From: Mariniblastus sp964414815
GTDB lineage: Bacteria; Planctomycetota; Planctomycetia; Pirellulales; Pirellulaceae
DNA length: 64,000 nt
Direction of reading: 5' to 3'
Assembly: GCA_964414815.1 (NCBI GenBank)
Contig: CAYPXY010000012.1
Location: 46,891-110,890 of the forward strand
The notes under the pieces were generated by a model that saw only the letters and a list, made by a program, of their open reading frames with translations, did no database searches and was not told the DNA's origin. The position numbers and the translations under genes are program-made. Positions within the stretch are counted from its first letter, which is position 1. Every line of letters begins with the position of its first letter. Of the stretch, positions 44,124 to 51,959 are shown in pieces.

Positions 44124-45722
44124 TTACTTGTGGGCGTCGCGATCGAGCATTCGGTAGTTGATCGCTTCGGACAGATGCTCGTACTGAATGTTATCGGAAC
44201 AATCCAGATCTGCAATGGTTCGGGACAGACGTAAAACTTTGTCATGCGCCCGCGCCGATAACCCCAATTCCTGCACATTGATCTTCAACAAATCCATTTC
44301 CTTGGGTCCGAGTTTGCAGAATTTCCGGATTTGCTGGCTCGACATCTGGGAGTTGTAGAGAATCTTCGAGCCGCCAAATCGTTCGGACTGGGCTTTTCGC
44401 GCTGCAATCACCTGTTCGCGAATCGACTCACTCGAAGTCCCCGGAATGGTCGAAGAAAGCTCCTTGAATTCCGCCGCCGGCACTTCCACGTGAATGTCAA
44501 TCCGGTCGAGCAGCGGGCCTGAAATTTTTCCCATGTATTTTTCGATCTGCACCGGCGAGCAATGACAGGCCCGTCGCGTGTCGTTGCGATACCCGCAGGG
44601 GCACGGATTGAGTGCGGCGACCAGCATGAACTCACAGGGGAACGTCATCGAACTCATCGCGCGAGAAATGGTGACGACGCGATCCTCCAGCGGCTGACGC
44701 AGCACTTCCAGGGTTCGGCGATTGAACTCCGGCAACTCATCGAGAAACAACACACCGTTGTGAGCCATTGAAATCTCGCCCGGCATGGGAGTGCCTCCAC
44801 CGCCGACCAAGCCAGGTTCGCTGATCGTATGATGCGGCGACCGAAACGGCCGCGTCGCCATCAGCGCCTGACCGGGTTTGAGGCGACCGACGGCACTGTA
44901 AATCCGGGTGGTCGCGACGGACTCCTCGGCGGTCAATGGCGGCAGCACAGTCGGGATTCGCTTGGCCAACATCGTCTTGCCCGAACCCGGCGGTCCAACC
45001 ATTAAGATATTGTGAGCCCCGGCAGCCGCAATCGTGATCGCCCGCTTGGCCATTTCCTGGCCGCGCACATCTGCGAAATCGACTTCGTAGTCACAGAATT
45101 CCTGAAACAGCTCATGCATTCGCGATGGAATCGGCTCGATATTGAGTTGCCCCGATACGAAGGCTGCGGCTTCGGTCAACGAACTGACCGGAATCACATC
45201 CAACCCCGCCACGACGGCTGCCTCTTGAGCATTTTCGCGAGGCACGATGATTCCGCGCAGACCCAGTTCACGGGCCGCCAGCGCCATCGACAAAACACCT
45301 TTTGCCGGTCGTGTGTGTCCTTCCAGAGCCAACTCTCCGACGACCGCAAAATCCTGAAGCCGTTGTTCGGCCTGAATCTGATTGCTGCCGATCAGGATCC
45401 CCAGACACATCGGCAGATCAAACGAAGCCGCCTGCTTCGGCAACTCGGCCGGGGCAAGATTGATCACGACACGATCCGAAGGGCGATAGAAGCCGGAATT
45501 GATCATCGCCCGCTCGCAGCGATGCGTACTTTCACGAACCGCCGCCTCCGGCAAGCCGACGAGAATCGTTTTCGGCATCGCGCGGGGCGAAACGTCTACC
45601 TCTACCTCGACCGGCATGGCCTGAATGCCCAGCAACGAAAATGTTTTTAACTTGGCCAGAAAGCCACCGTTGCGCGGCCCGCTGACGACTGGCTCGATAA
45701 GTTGTTGAACGGCTCGCTCCAC
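44124..45722 (-). CDS. comM: YifB/ComM family Mg-chelatase-like AAA ATPase
   Basis: ComM is a hexameric helicase that promotes branch migration when transforming DNA is integrated; YifB is its general name. The 532 residues show a Lon-like N-terminal domain (about 25-185, VEVEVDVSPRAMPKTILVGL), the AAA module with Walker A GPPGSGKTMLAKR near 246, GVLFLDELPEF (Walker B) and the Mg-chelatase C-terminal domain with the SARAHDKVLRLSRTIADLD signature. A Cys-rich loop (NPCPCGYRNDTRRACHCS) is typical for the family. A start at a codon further in (LAKLKTFSLLG) would fit the usual beginning slightly better. Confidence 0.93.
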   Translation of the reverse strand: MERAVQQLIEPVVSGPRNGGFLAKLKTFSLLGIQAMPVEVEVDVSPRAMPKTILVGLPEAAVRESTHRCERAMINSGFYRPSDRVVINLAPAELPKQAASFDLPMCLGILIGSNQIQAEQRLQDFAVVGELALEGHTRPAKGVLSMALAARELGLRGIIVPRENAQEAAVVAGLDVIPVSSLTEAAAFVSGQLNIEPIPSRMHELFQEFCDYEVDFADVRGQEMAKRAITIAAAGAHNILMVGPPGSGKTMLAKRIPTVLPPLTAEESVATTRIYSAVGRLKPGQALMATRPFRSPHHTISEPGLVGGGGTPMPGEISMAHNGVLFLDELPEFNRRTLEVLRQPLEDRVVTISRAMSSMTFPCEFMLVAALNPCPCGYRNDTRRACHCSPVQIEKYMGKISGPLLDRIDIHVEVPAAEFKELSSTIPGTSSESIREQVIAARKAQSERFGGSKILYNSQMSSQQIRKFCKLGPKEMDLLKINVQELGLSARAHDKVLRLSRTIADLDCSDNIQYEHLSEAINYRMLDRDAHK

Positions 45723-45754
45723 AAGAATTCTCCTTTGTCAATTGGGTTGTTCGA

Positions 45755-46771
45755 CTACTTGCTGTACGTCACTGCCATACGCTGTACCACTTCCGCCATC
45801 GCCCGTCGGGCTGATTCCGGAGCCAAAATTTCTGCATTGTCTCCCATGCTCAGCACACGGGGAATGATTTCCATCTCGTGTACGGCTTCCACCGTCAGCT
45901 CAACACTTCCATCGTCCAGTTCCTTGACGGATTGTTCCGCATGAATCGGATCTTCACGCACCCACATCGCCGCTTGGGGTGAGAGCCGAATCACAAAGGT
46001 CGTACTGGTTTTGCTGCGGACGAACATCTGCATGGTGTTACCCACGTACTGATCAATAAGGTCGTCCTCTTGCGGCTCGAAATACTCATCTTTCAGAATG
46101 GCCTTGGTCATCCGGTCGACCTTCCAGGGCCGCAATCGGGTTTCAGGGTTACTGTCTTCGCAATCAAACCCGATCGCGTAGAGACTCGACTGAAACAAAA
46201 CGATTCGATAGGGTTCAATCAAGCGCAGACGTTTAGGCGTAGACAGCGATTGATATTCGATCTCCACGAAGCGATGTTCGAGGATACCGCGATTGATCGT
46301 TTGAATGATTTTGTGTTGTTTCTCGTATGACTTTGCCGGGACACCCAGCACGCCCAGCGCTTTGCGATATCGCTGATAGTGTTTCATCACCGGTTCAGGC
46401 ACCGCGTCCTGAATCTTGCTCCAGAACGACTCGATGTCCTGCCAGAACGGTGTACCGGCCAGCGGGTGCATCAACTGGCGGCCCAGCGACAACGCAATCA
46501 ATTCCGTCGCGGTAAAACTGATTTTGGCAGGCGACCTACCCAGCGCTCCCAGTTTCCAGACTTTTCCGCGAGGGCTTTCGTGGGCCGCCAGATCGAATCC
46601 TGCGACTTGCAGTGCCTCGATGTCCCGCCGAAGCGTTCGCGACGAGACTTTTAGAATCCCCAAGTCCTCGCTGACCTCGGCCTGGATTTCCTCCAAGGTT
46701 TTGCCATAACGAACATGCTCAAGGATTTGCAGAATCTTGTGCTGTCGGATAAGTTGTTCGTTGCGAGCCAT
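45755..46771 (-). CDS. WYL-domain transcriptional regulator
   Basis: From the ATG at 46771 (MARNEQLIRQHKILQILE) the 338-residue protein has an N-terminal DeoR-like helix-turn-helix (about 8-70, VSSRTLRRDIEALQVAGFDL), a middle helical part and a WYL domain (about 165-245) where the motif reads SLYAIGFD. A WCX-like C-terminal domain (about 260-335) follows. WYL proteins sense nucleotides or nucleic acids and often regulate DNA repair or defence genes. Here the neighbour across the gap is comM, downstream on the same strand and 32 bases away. Confidence 0.9.
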   Translation of the reverse strand: MARNEQLIRQHKILQILEHVRYGKTLEEIQAEVSEDLGILKVSSRTLRRDIEALQVAGFDLAAHESPRGKVWKLGALGRSPAKISFTATELIALSLGRQLMHPLAGTPFWQDIESFWSKIQDAVPEPVMKHYQRYRKALGVLGVPAKSYEKQHKIIQTINRGILEHRFVEIEYQSLSTPKRLRLIEPYRIVLFQSSLYAIGFDCEDSNPETRLRPWKVDRMTKAILKDEYFEPQEDDLIDQYVGNTMQMFVRSKTSTTFVIRLSPQAAMWVREDPIHAEQSVKELDDGSVELTVEAVHEMEIIPRVLSMGDNAEILAPESARRAMAEVVQRMAVTYSK

Positions 46772-46914
46772 GGGTGGTACCGACACTCGGTCCCTTTGCG
46801 GTGAATCAGACGACCATCGCAATTATCGTTTTTTTCGCCGACGCCGCCAAGTCGCCCTGTTGAAGTTTTTTGAGTGCAGGCAAACTGGATTGCAGTGCCG
46901 TCGACTGCTACAAT

Positions 46915-47019
46915 TAAGGATCGCTCGATCAAGAAGTGTCGCCTTTCGCTCCGCGAAAGCCTCTGTTTTTTCTACTTTCGCGGAGCGGAAGGCGACATTA
47001 GTTCTTCGAACAATCCTAA
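46915..47019. repeat. TA-ended palindromic element with GTCGCCTTTCGCTCCGCGAAAG stem
   Basis: The ends are TAAGGATCGCTCGA (from 46915) and the complement of TTAGGATTGTTCGA (ending 47019). Inside, GTCGCCTTTCGCTCCGCGAA pairs with its complement. The terminal TAAGGATTG is shared with the element at 29337-29488, although the inside differs. Confidence 0.8.
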
Positions 47020-47075
47020 GTCATCCACTTCGATTCGCTGGTCCTGTTCCCAAATTTCCTCTCTCCAACAAACCC

Positions 47076-47348
47076 ATGAGTATCCACCCAAGCAACGAGC
47101 CCCTGTTTAGTCAAACGGTGCGGGTTCAACCGGGAAATCGTGTTGAAGTGATCGCTCCTCAACTTCATGAAGGTGATCTTGTTCTAATACAGATAACGAC
47201 TTGCAACCCCTCACCCGGTCAGCCTGAATCATCCATCGTGGCATTTATAGATTCGCTGCCTGAAGGCCCTCGACAAGCGGATACTTGGGAAAAAATCGAA
47301 GCATCTATACAGTTGGAACGAGACTCGTGGGAACAGGATCCGTCGTAA
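47076..47348 (+). CDS. Antitoxin of a PIN-domain toxin-antitoxin pair
   Basis: A 90-residue protein from the ATG at 47076 (MSIHPSNEPLFSQTVRVQ). The N-terminal half has strands like VRVQPGNRVEVIAPQLHEGD, and the C-terminal end reads FIDSLPEGPRQADTW followed by ERDSWEQDP, a tail typical of antitoxins in front of PIN toxins, where the C-terminal helix binds the toxin. It lies directly before and overlaps the toxin gene. The palindromic element just upstream may contain or disturb its promoter. Confidence 0.75.
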   Translation: MSIHPSNEPLFSQTVRVQPGNRVEVIAPQLHEGDLVLIQITTCNPSPGQPESSIVAFIDSLPEGPRQADTWEKIEASIQLERDSWEQDPS

Positions 47349-47791
47349 ACCTCCAAGAGACTGGTGTAGTCTGTCTAGATACCAACGTGGTGATCTACAC
47401 GGTAGAAAAACATCATGATTTCCTGCCATTGTTGACACCTCTGTGGAAAGCTGTCGACGCCGGCAAATTACACGTTGTCGTCAGCGAACTTGTCTTAATG
47501 GAATCCCTCATCCTGCCCTATCGTGAAGGCAACTCATTGCTTATTTCTCATTATGAGGCATTCTTTAAATTGCAACGTATTCAATTGATTCCCGTTTCAG
47601 CCAGTATTTTACGCTCTGCTGCCAAATTGAGAGCTTCATATGTTACCTTGCGATCTCCGGACGCAATTCATGCTGCCACAACCATTGAAAGTCGGGCAGA
47701 CTGTCTCTTGACAAATGATCTGAAATTTCGAAATCTGACTCAATTAAACACAGTTCATCTCTCTGATCTTCCTCGTGATGGACACCCTTAA
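47327..47791 (+). CDS. PIN-domain toxin (VapC-like ribonuclease)
   Basis: This is a single-strand RNase with four acidic residues in the expected places: CLDTNVVIY, ELVLMESL, SPDAIHAAT and LLTNDLKF. The start is uncertain. The frame is open from an ATG at 47285 overlapping the antitoxin by 64 bases, but the PIN fold begins only about eight residues before LDTN, so the GTG at 47327 (22-base overlap) is more economical. Likely translationally coupled to the antitoxin. Length (about 154) is normal for the family. Confidence 0.85.
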   Translation: MGTGSVVNLQETGVVCLDTNVVIYTVEKHHDFLPLLTPLWKAVDAGKLHVVVSELVLMESLILPYREGNSLLISHYEAFFKLQRIQLIPVSASILRSAAKLRASYVTLRSPDAIHAATTIESRADCLLTNDLKFRNLTQLNTVHLSDLPRDGHP

Positions 47792-47814
47792 CTCAACACT
47801 CTCGCAGATCTGAT

Positions 47815-48612
47815 ATGCCGAACCCAAAACGTGTGGTCGTTTGTTTAAGTGGCGGAATGGACTCGACGAGCCTGATGCTGCGATTGCTAGCGGAAGGACG
47901 CAAAGTTTACGGACTGAGCTTCGACTACGGACAGAAGCACAAAATCGAACTGAACCGCCTCGAGCAGAACATCAACTACCTCCGTCAACACAACTACCAT
48001 GTGGATAGCCGCGTGGTGGACATGACCTGGATCGGTTCGATTTTCCATTCGGCACTCACGGATGAAGACTGGCAAGTCCCAACCGGATATTACGAACAGG
48101 AAACCATGCGACAGACGGTGGTGCCGAACCGGAACGCGATCTTTGCATCCGTCGCCTATGGGTACGCTCTGTCCATCGCAGGCCGCGAAGATGCCAAAGT
48201 CGATCTATGCCTCGGCGTTCACAGCGGCGATCATTCGATTTATCCCGACTGCCGGCCCGAGTTTTACGACGCGCTGTTCCATGCCTTTTCGATTGGCAAT
48301 TGGGATTCCGACAAAGTCCGCTTGTACCTCCCGTATCTGGACATGAACAAACTGACGATTCTGCAGGATGCCGATCAATCGATTCAGAAACTTCGGCTGG
48401 ACTTTGATACGGTTTTTCGAAATACCTGCACGAGTTATCAACCCGATTCCAATGGTAAATCGCACGGACTGACCGGCTCCGATGTGGAACGCATACTGGC
48501 GTTCCATCGTTTCAATCGCGTTGATCCCGTCGACTATATCGAGCCTTGGGAGGATGTGGTTCAGAAAGCTCTGAAGCTGGAAAAGCAATACAAGGCCGAA
48601 ACGGGAGCATAA
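47815..48612 (+). CDS. queC: QueC-like 7-cyano-7-deazaguanine synthase lacking zinc cysteines
   Basis: QueC converts 7-carboxy-7-deazaguanine to preQ0 with ATP and ammonia. The PP-loop SGGMDSTS (12-19) and the middle PNRNAIFASVAYGYA motif, shared with QueC, are intact, as is LGVHSGDHSIYPDCRPEF. The C-terminal region differs. In standard QueC four Cys bind zinc (C-x8-CGxCxxC or similar), while here only one Cys (NTCTSY) remains and the others are replaced in SNGKSHGLTGSDVERIL. The other queuosine genes are not in the window. It may still make preQ0, or belong to a QueC-like branch working on proteins or DNA. Confidence 0.75.
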   Translation: MPNPKRVVVCLSGGMDSTSLMLRLLAEGRKVYGLSFDYGQKHKIELNRLEQNINYLRQHNYHVDSRVVDMTWIGSIFHSALTDEDWQVPTGYYEQETMRQTVVPNRNAIFASVAYGYALSIAGREDAKVDLCLGVHSGDHSIYPDCRPEFYDALFHAFSIGNWDSDKVRLYLPYLDMNKLTILQDADQSIQKLRLDFDTVFRNTCTSYQPDSNGKSHGLTGSDVERILAFHRFNRVDPVDYIEPWEDVVQKALKLEKQYKAETGA

Positions 48613-48620
48613 CCACCGGC

Positions 48621-49808
48621 TCAACTCCGCAGCACCCGATACAGCAACAGCGATCCGATGCCAAAGCAGGCAATGTTGCCAAACCACGCACCGTAGGCCG
48701 GCAACAAACCGGACTTGGCGCCTTCCAGCCCCAGCATGAACAGGGGATAGTAAATAAATAAAATCGGCAGAAAGCAAATCCCGAACGTCGCCGAATAGTT
48801 GCTGGTCTTCATTCGAATCGCGACCGGTATTCCGACCATCACAAACGCCAGACAACTGAAACCGTTTGCCCATCGGCGATGCGGGACCATCTCCAGCCGC
48901 GCCAAACGGTACCCCGCTTCTTTTTCCTGCCGGAGCCGTTCCTGGGATTCGATATGGGTCAAGCCGACCAGATCGCCGGAAAAAAATTGACTCGCCAACT
49001 CCAGACCGTGCCTCTCCTTCATTTCGGTGATCTCTTCTTTCTGTTGGGTGATCGCCGTTCTTACCTGGCTGAGATACAGATGATTCGGATTGCCCGTCGC
49101 CTTGGCAATTTCTTCAGGCGACCGAAGCGGGACTTCATGCGTGAACGTATCATCGAACTTCATCGACGCCTTGGGAGATTCGATCAGGCCCTTGGTCAAC
49201 GTCAAATTCAAGCTGTAGGTCGCAGGATTTGAAACGATCTCGGCTTCGTGCGCGACAATGCGGGCATTCCCATCGCCTGAATTTTTAATCGTGATCACTG
49301 GATGGATCAGCTTTCGGCCTTCAATGCCGTCCACTTCGATGGAAAACTGGGGTGTGGAAAATGCGCCTTCCTTGTTGAGAATCCCGTAAACAATTTTGTC
49401 ACTACTTTCGAGTACTACCCGCTCCACGCCCCAATAGCTCCAGGCAAACGAAATATCGTTGAGCCATACCGCAAACAGACTGATGAAGAACGACAGGATC
49501 AGGGCCGGAAAAATCAAAACCGATTTCGAAATGCCAAGCGACTCGATGGCCACCAGTTCGTTTTCCGCCGACAGCCGACCGTAGACCACGCACACACTGA
49601 ACAGGCTCGTCGCCGGCAGCGCGAACATTAACGCTTTGGGAATGACGTAGGGAATCAGTTTGATAATCACATCCGGCCCCAATCCCTTCCGCATCGCCTC
49701 ATCCGCCAACCCCACAATCACCATCAGCCCAACGAACCCCGCTGAGGCAATCAAAAAAATCTTCAGCAATTCCCAGATGACGTAGCGGTTGATGAGATGG
49801 GGAATCAT
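48621..49808 (-). CDS. LptF/LptG family permease
   Basis: From the ATG at 49808 (MIPHLINRYVIWELLKIF) the 395-residue protein has the LptF/G layout: helices at about 13-33, 49-70 and 92-115 (SVLIFPALILSFFISLFAVW), a periplasmic beta-jellyroll domain (about 120-320) and three C-terminal helices. LptF and LptG form the inner-membrane channel with the LptB ATPase to move lipopolysaccharide to the outer membrane. Its presence supports a Gram-negative-type envelope. Which of the two it is cannot be told; the other and lptB are not here. Confidence 0.88.
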   Translation of the reverse strand: MIPHLINRYVIWELLKIFLIASAGFVGLMVIVGLADEAMRKGLGPDVIIKLIPYVIPKALMFALPATSLFSVCVVYGRLSAENELVAIESLGISKSVLIFPALILSFFISLFAVWLNDISFAWSYWGVERVVLESSDKIVYGILNKEGAFSTPQFSIEVDGIEGRKLIHPVITIKNSGDGNARIVAHEAEIVSNPATYSLNLTLTKGLIESPKASMKFDDTFTHEVPLRSPEEIAKATGNPNHLYLSQVRTAITQQKEEITEMKERHGLELASQFFSGDLVGLTHIESQERLRQEKEAGYRLARLEMVPHRRWANGFSCLAFVMVGIPVAIRMKTSNYSATFGICFLPILFIYYPLFMLGLEGAKSGLLPAYGAWFGNIACFGIGSLLLYRVLRS

Positions 49809-50035
49809 GGCTGGGGTCAAATCGGATCGGCAAGTTTCTGTCTGGAACACCCTATCGCAGCGTCTCTCTTGAGGCACTGAGGGGTAAAACTCGCCTTGAG
49901 GACAAAACGGGGATGGAGGTTTTCCCTAAACCGTATTGAAAATGGGCTTTTCGGTCAATTGCAGCCCGAACGCATAAAATTTCGAAGTTTCGGTGTATCA
50001 ACAACAACGATTCACCGATCTAGGAATTACGTCCC

Positions 50036-50091
50036 TTGCCAGCTAAACTGGCAGGGGTGCTAATGGTAAACTTTTACCTGCAGCTCGCTTA
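50036..50091. repeat. Small hairpin TGCCAG/CTGGCA and half copy of the AGGCGACCGGCAG element
   Basis: CCTTGCCAGCTAAACTGGCA (50036-50055) is a hairpin related to 5562-5581. Then 50065-50091 is the right half of the TA-ended element (TGGTAAACTTTTACCTG, CAGCTCGCTTA). Its terminal TTA ends two bases before the ATG at 50094. Confidence 0.7.
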
Positions 50092-50093
50092 AT

Positions 50094-51836
50094 ATGTTGA
50101 CTTTCTTCAAGATCACCAACGGTGCGACTTCGAGTCGTGATGCTCAGTCTCGTTCGACGCCCGATACACGTTTGGCGACTCCATCAAAGACGCCCATCAT
50201 CGCGTTGGAAGCGTTGCTGATTCTTTTGCTGTTTGTACTGCTTGCCGGGCAAGCCGCCCCCGGGGTCAATGAATCGCATTATCTCACCAAGGCAAAACAC
50301 TTCTGGAATCCTGATTGGTGCGCGAATGATTTGTTTCTGTCGTCAGCCGATTCGCATTGGATGTTTTATTGCTTGTTCGGATGGCTGACCAAGTTCGTGT
50401 CATTGGAGGTGTTTGCCTGGCTCGGGCGCATTGGAACCTGGCTTGCCATCGCCTGGGCGTGGCAGCGATTGAGTTGGCGGCTGATTCCGATTCCTTTTTT
50501 TGCTCCGTTGACTGCGGTTTTGTTTTTCTTGCTCAACGATCGATTTCATCTGGCCGGTGAATGGGTGATCGGAGGATTTGAAGCCAAGGGGATCGCCTAT
50601 TGTTTTGTGATCCTGGGGTTGTCGGAACTGGCGGTCAATCACTGGAATCGCGTGTGGCCGTTTTTGGGGCTGGCGGCCGTTTTTCATGTGCTGGTCGGGG
50701 CCTGGGCGATAGTGGCAGCATGGATGGCTTGGGTCCTGTGGCTTCATCGAACCTGGCAGCATCATTCGAATCGTCCGCTAACGGGCTACGATTTGATGAT
50801 GCGGTACCGTCGTGAGCTACAGCAACAGTTGCCGTGGCTTGGCTTGGGGTTGCTGTTGATCGTGGTCGGAGCCATTCCGCCGTTACTGGCCGATCAGAAT
50901 ACGACAAATGAAATCAAGCGTCATGCGGCGGAAATCTATGTTAACGAACGGATTGCTCATCATCTGACATTCGGTGCGTTTCCGGTATGGCATGTTGCCC
51001 GGTTTGTGGCGATGGTGGGAGGTTGGTTTTTGCTGCACCGAGGTTGCCGTGCCCTTTGGGCCTCGTGGGCCGATCAGTTTGGCCGAATGTATTTATTCGG
51101 GCTGGCCAGTCTGCTGATTTCGTTTGCGGGATTGATGCTGAGCGGTCTGGCAGATTCGGATCCGCGATGGCAGGCGGCAGCCAGTCGCTGGTTGCGGTTC
51201 TACTGGTTTCGTTTGTCCGATTTTGCCATTCCAGCTACAGGTGCGTTGATGGTGGGCTGGATTGTTTCCCATTGGCTGCGACAGTCGAGGGAACTTGCTC
51301 GCCGCTGGGCTGCCGGGTTTGCGGTGGTTATGTTGGTCGCGGCGGTGCTGGCACTCGCAGTGGAAAAGCGTCGTGATTCGCGTCCGGTTGCCGATCAACG
51401 GTCCTTACCCAATTATCCAGATGATGAGCGGCGAACGATGGCGACCTATGAGAAATGGCGTCAGGTTTGCCAGTGGATCAAGCAGAATACGCCCGCCGAA
51501 GCGGTCTTCATCACGCCGGTTCAGCAGCAGACGTTCAAGTGGTACGCTGAGCGGGCGGAAGCCGTCAACTGGAAGGACATACCGCAGGATTCTGAGTCCA
51601 TTATCCAGTGGAATCAGCGCGTCACGGATTTGTTGTTGCCACAAAAGCAGTACGAAGCCGGAATCATGAGTTATTCCGACGAACAGTTGCGAGACTTAGC
51701 AAAGAAATACAATGCCGATTATCTGGTCGTGCTGCAATGGCAAGTGGAGCTGGTGAACGAGACAGAATTGAAACAGGTCTATCCCGTCGATCGCTCCACG
51801 AAGTCAGCGTATGTTGTGCTGGAATTGAACCGTTGA
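50094..51836 (+). CDS. Polytopic membrane protein of unknown function
   Basis: The 580-residue protein has a polar head (1-35), then about ten hydrophobic helices up to about residue 445, and a soluble C-terminal domain (about 455-580) that reads as RQVCQWIKQNTPAEAVFITP. This last pattern (x-x-x-W-I-K-x-N-T-P-x-x-A-x-F-x-x-P) is typical of the C-terminal domain of planctomycete GT-C-like membrane glycosyltransferases and related families such as DUF6798. The function is unassigned. Codon use is like that of its neighbours. ATG is placed two bases after a half repeat element with no ribosome binding site. Confidence 0.7.
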   Translation: MLTFFKITNGATSSRDAQSRSTPDTRLATPSKTPIIALEALLILLLFVLLAGQAAPGVNESHYLTKAKHFWNPDWCANDLFLSSADSHWMFYCLFGWLTKFVSLEVFAWLGRIGTWLAIAWAWQRLSWRLIPIPFFAPLTAVLFFLLNDRFHLAGEWVIGGFEAKGIAYCFVILGLSELAVNHWNRVWPFLGLAAVFHVLVGAWAIVAAWMAWVLWLHRTWQHHSNRPLTGYDLMMRYRRELQQQLPWLGLGLLLIVVGAIPPLLADQNTTNEIKRHAAEIYVNERIAHHLTFGAFPVWHVARFVAMVGGWFLLHRGCRALWASWADQFGRMYLFGLASLLISFAGLMLSGLADSDPRWQAAASRWLRFYWFRLSDFAIPATGALMVGWIVSHWLRQSRELARRWAAGFAVVMLVAAVLALAVEKRRDSRPVADQRSLPNYPDDERRTMATYEKWRQVCQWIKQNTPAEAVFITPVQQQTFKWYAERAEAVNWKDIPQDSESIIQWNQRVTDLLLPQKQYEAGIMSYSDEQLRDLAKKYNADYLVVLQWQVELVNETELKQVYPVDRSTKSAYVVLELNR

Positions 51837-51842
51837 TCACTT

Positions 51843-51959
51843 TAGCCGACCGGCAGGTAAAAGTTTACCCAAGCAGTATTGTGTTTCCTGGACGCTGAGT
51901 TGCGAGTCGCAGAGCGACTCGCCTACACTAGAGTACGTTTTTATCTGCCGGTCGCCTTA
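51843..51959. repeat. TA-ended palindromic element, family AGGCGACCGGCAG, copy D
   Basis: The 117-bp copy is inserted in opposite orientation to copy A. It lies between the convergent membrane-protein and HlyD-type genes. The right terminal TTA (51957-51959) is the TAA stop of the HlyD gene, and the left TA begins six bases after the stop of the membrane-protein gene. Confidence 0.9.
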
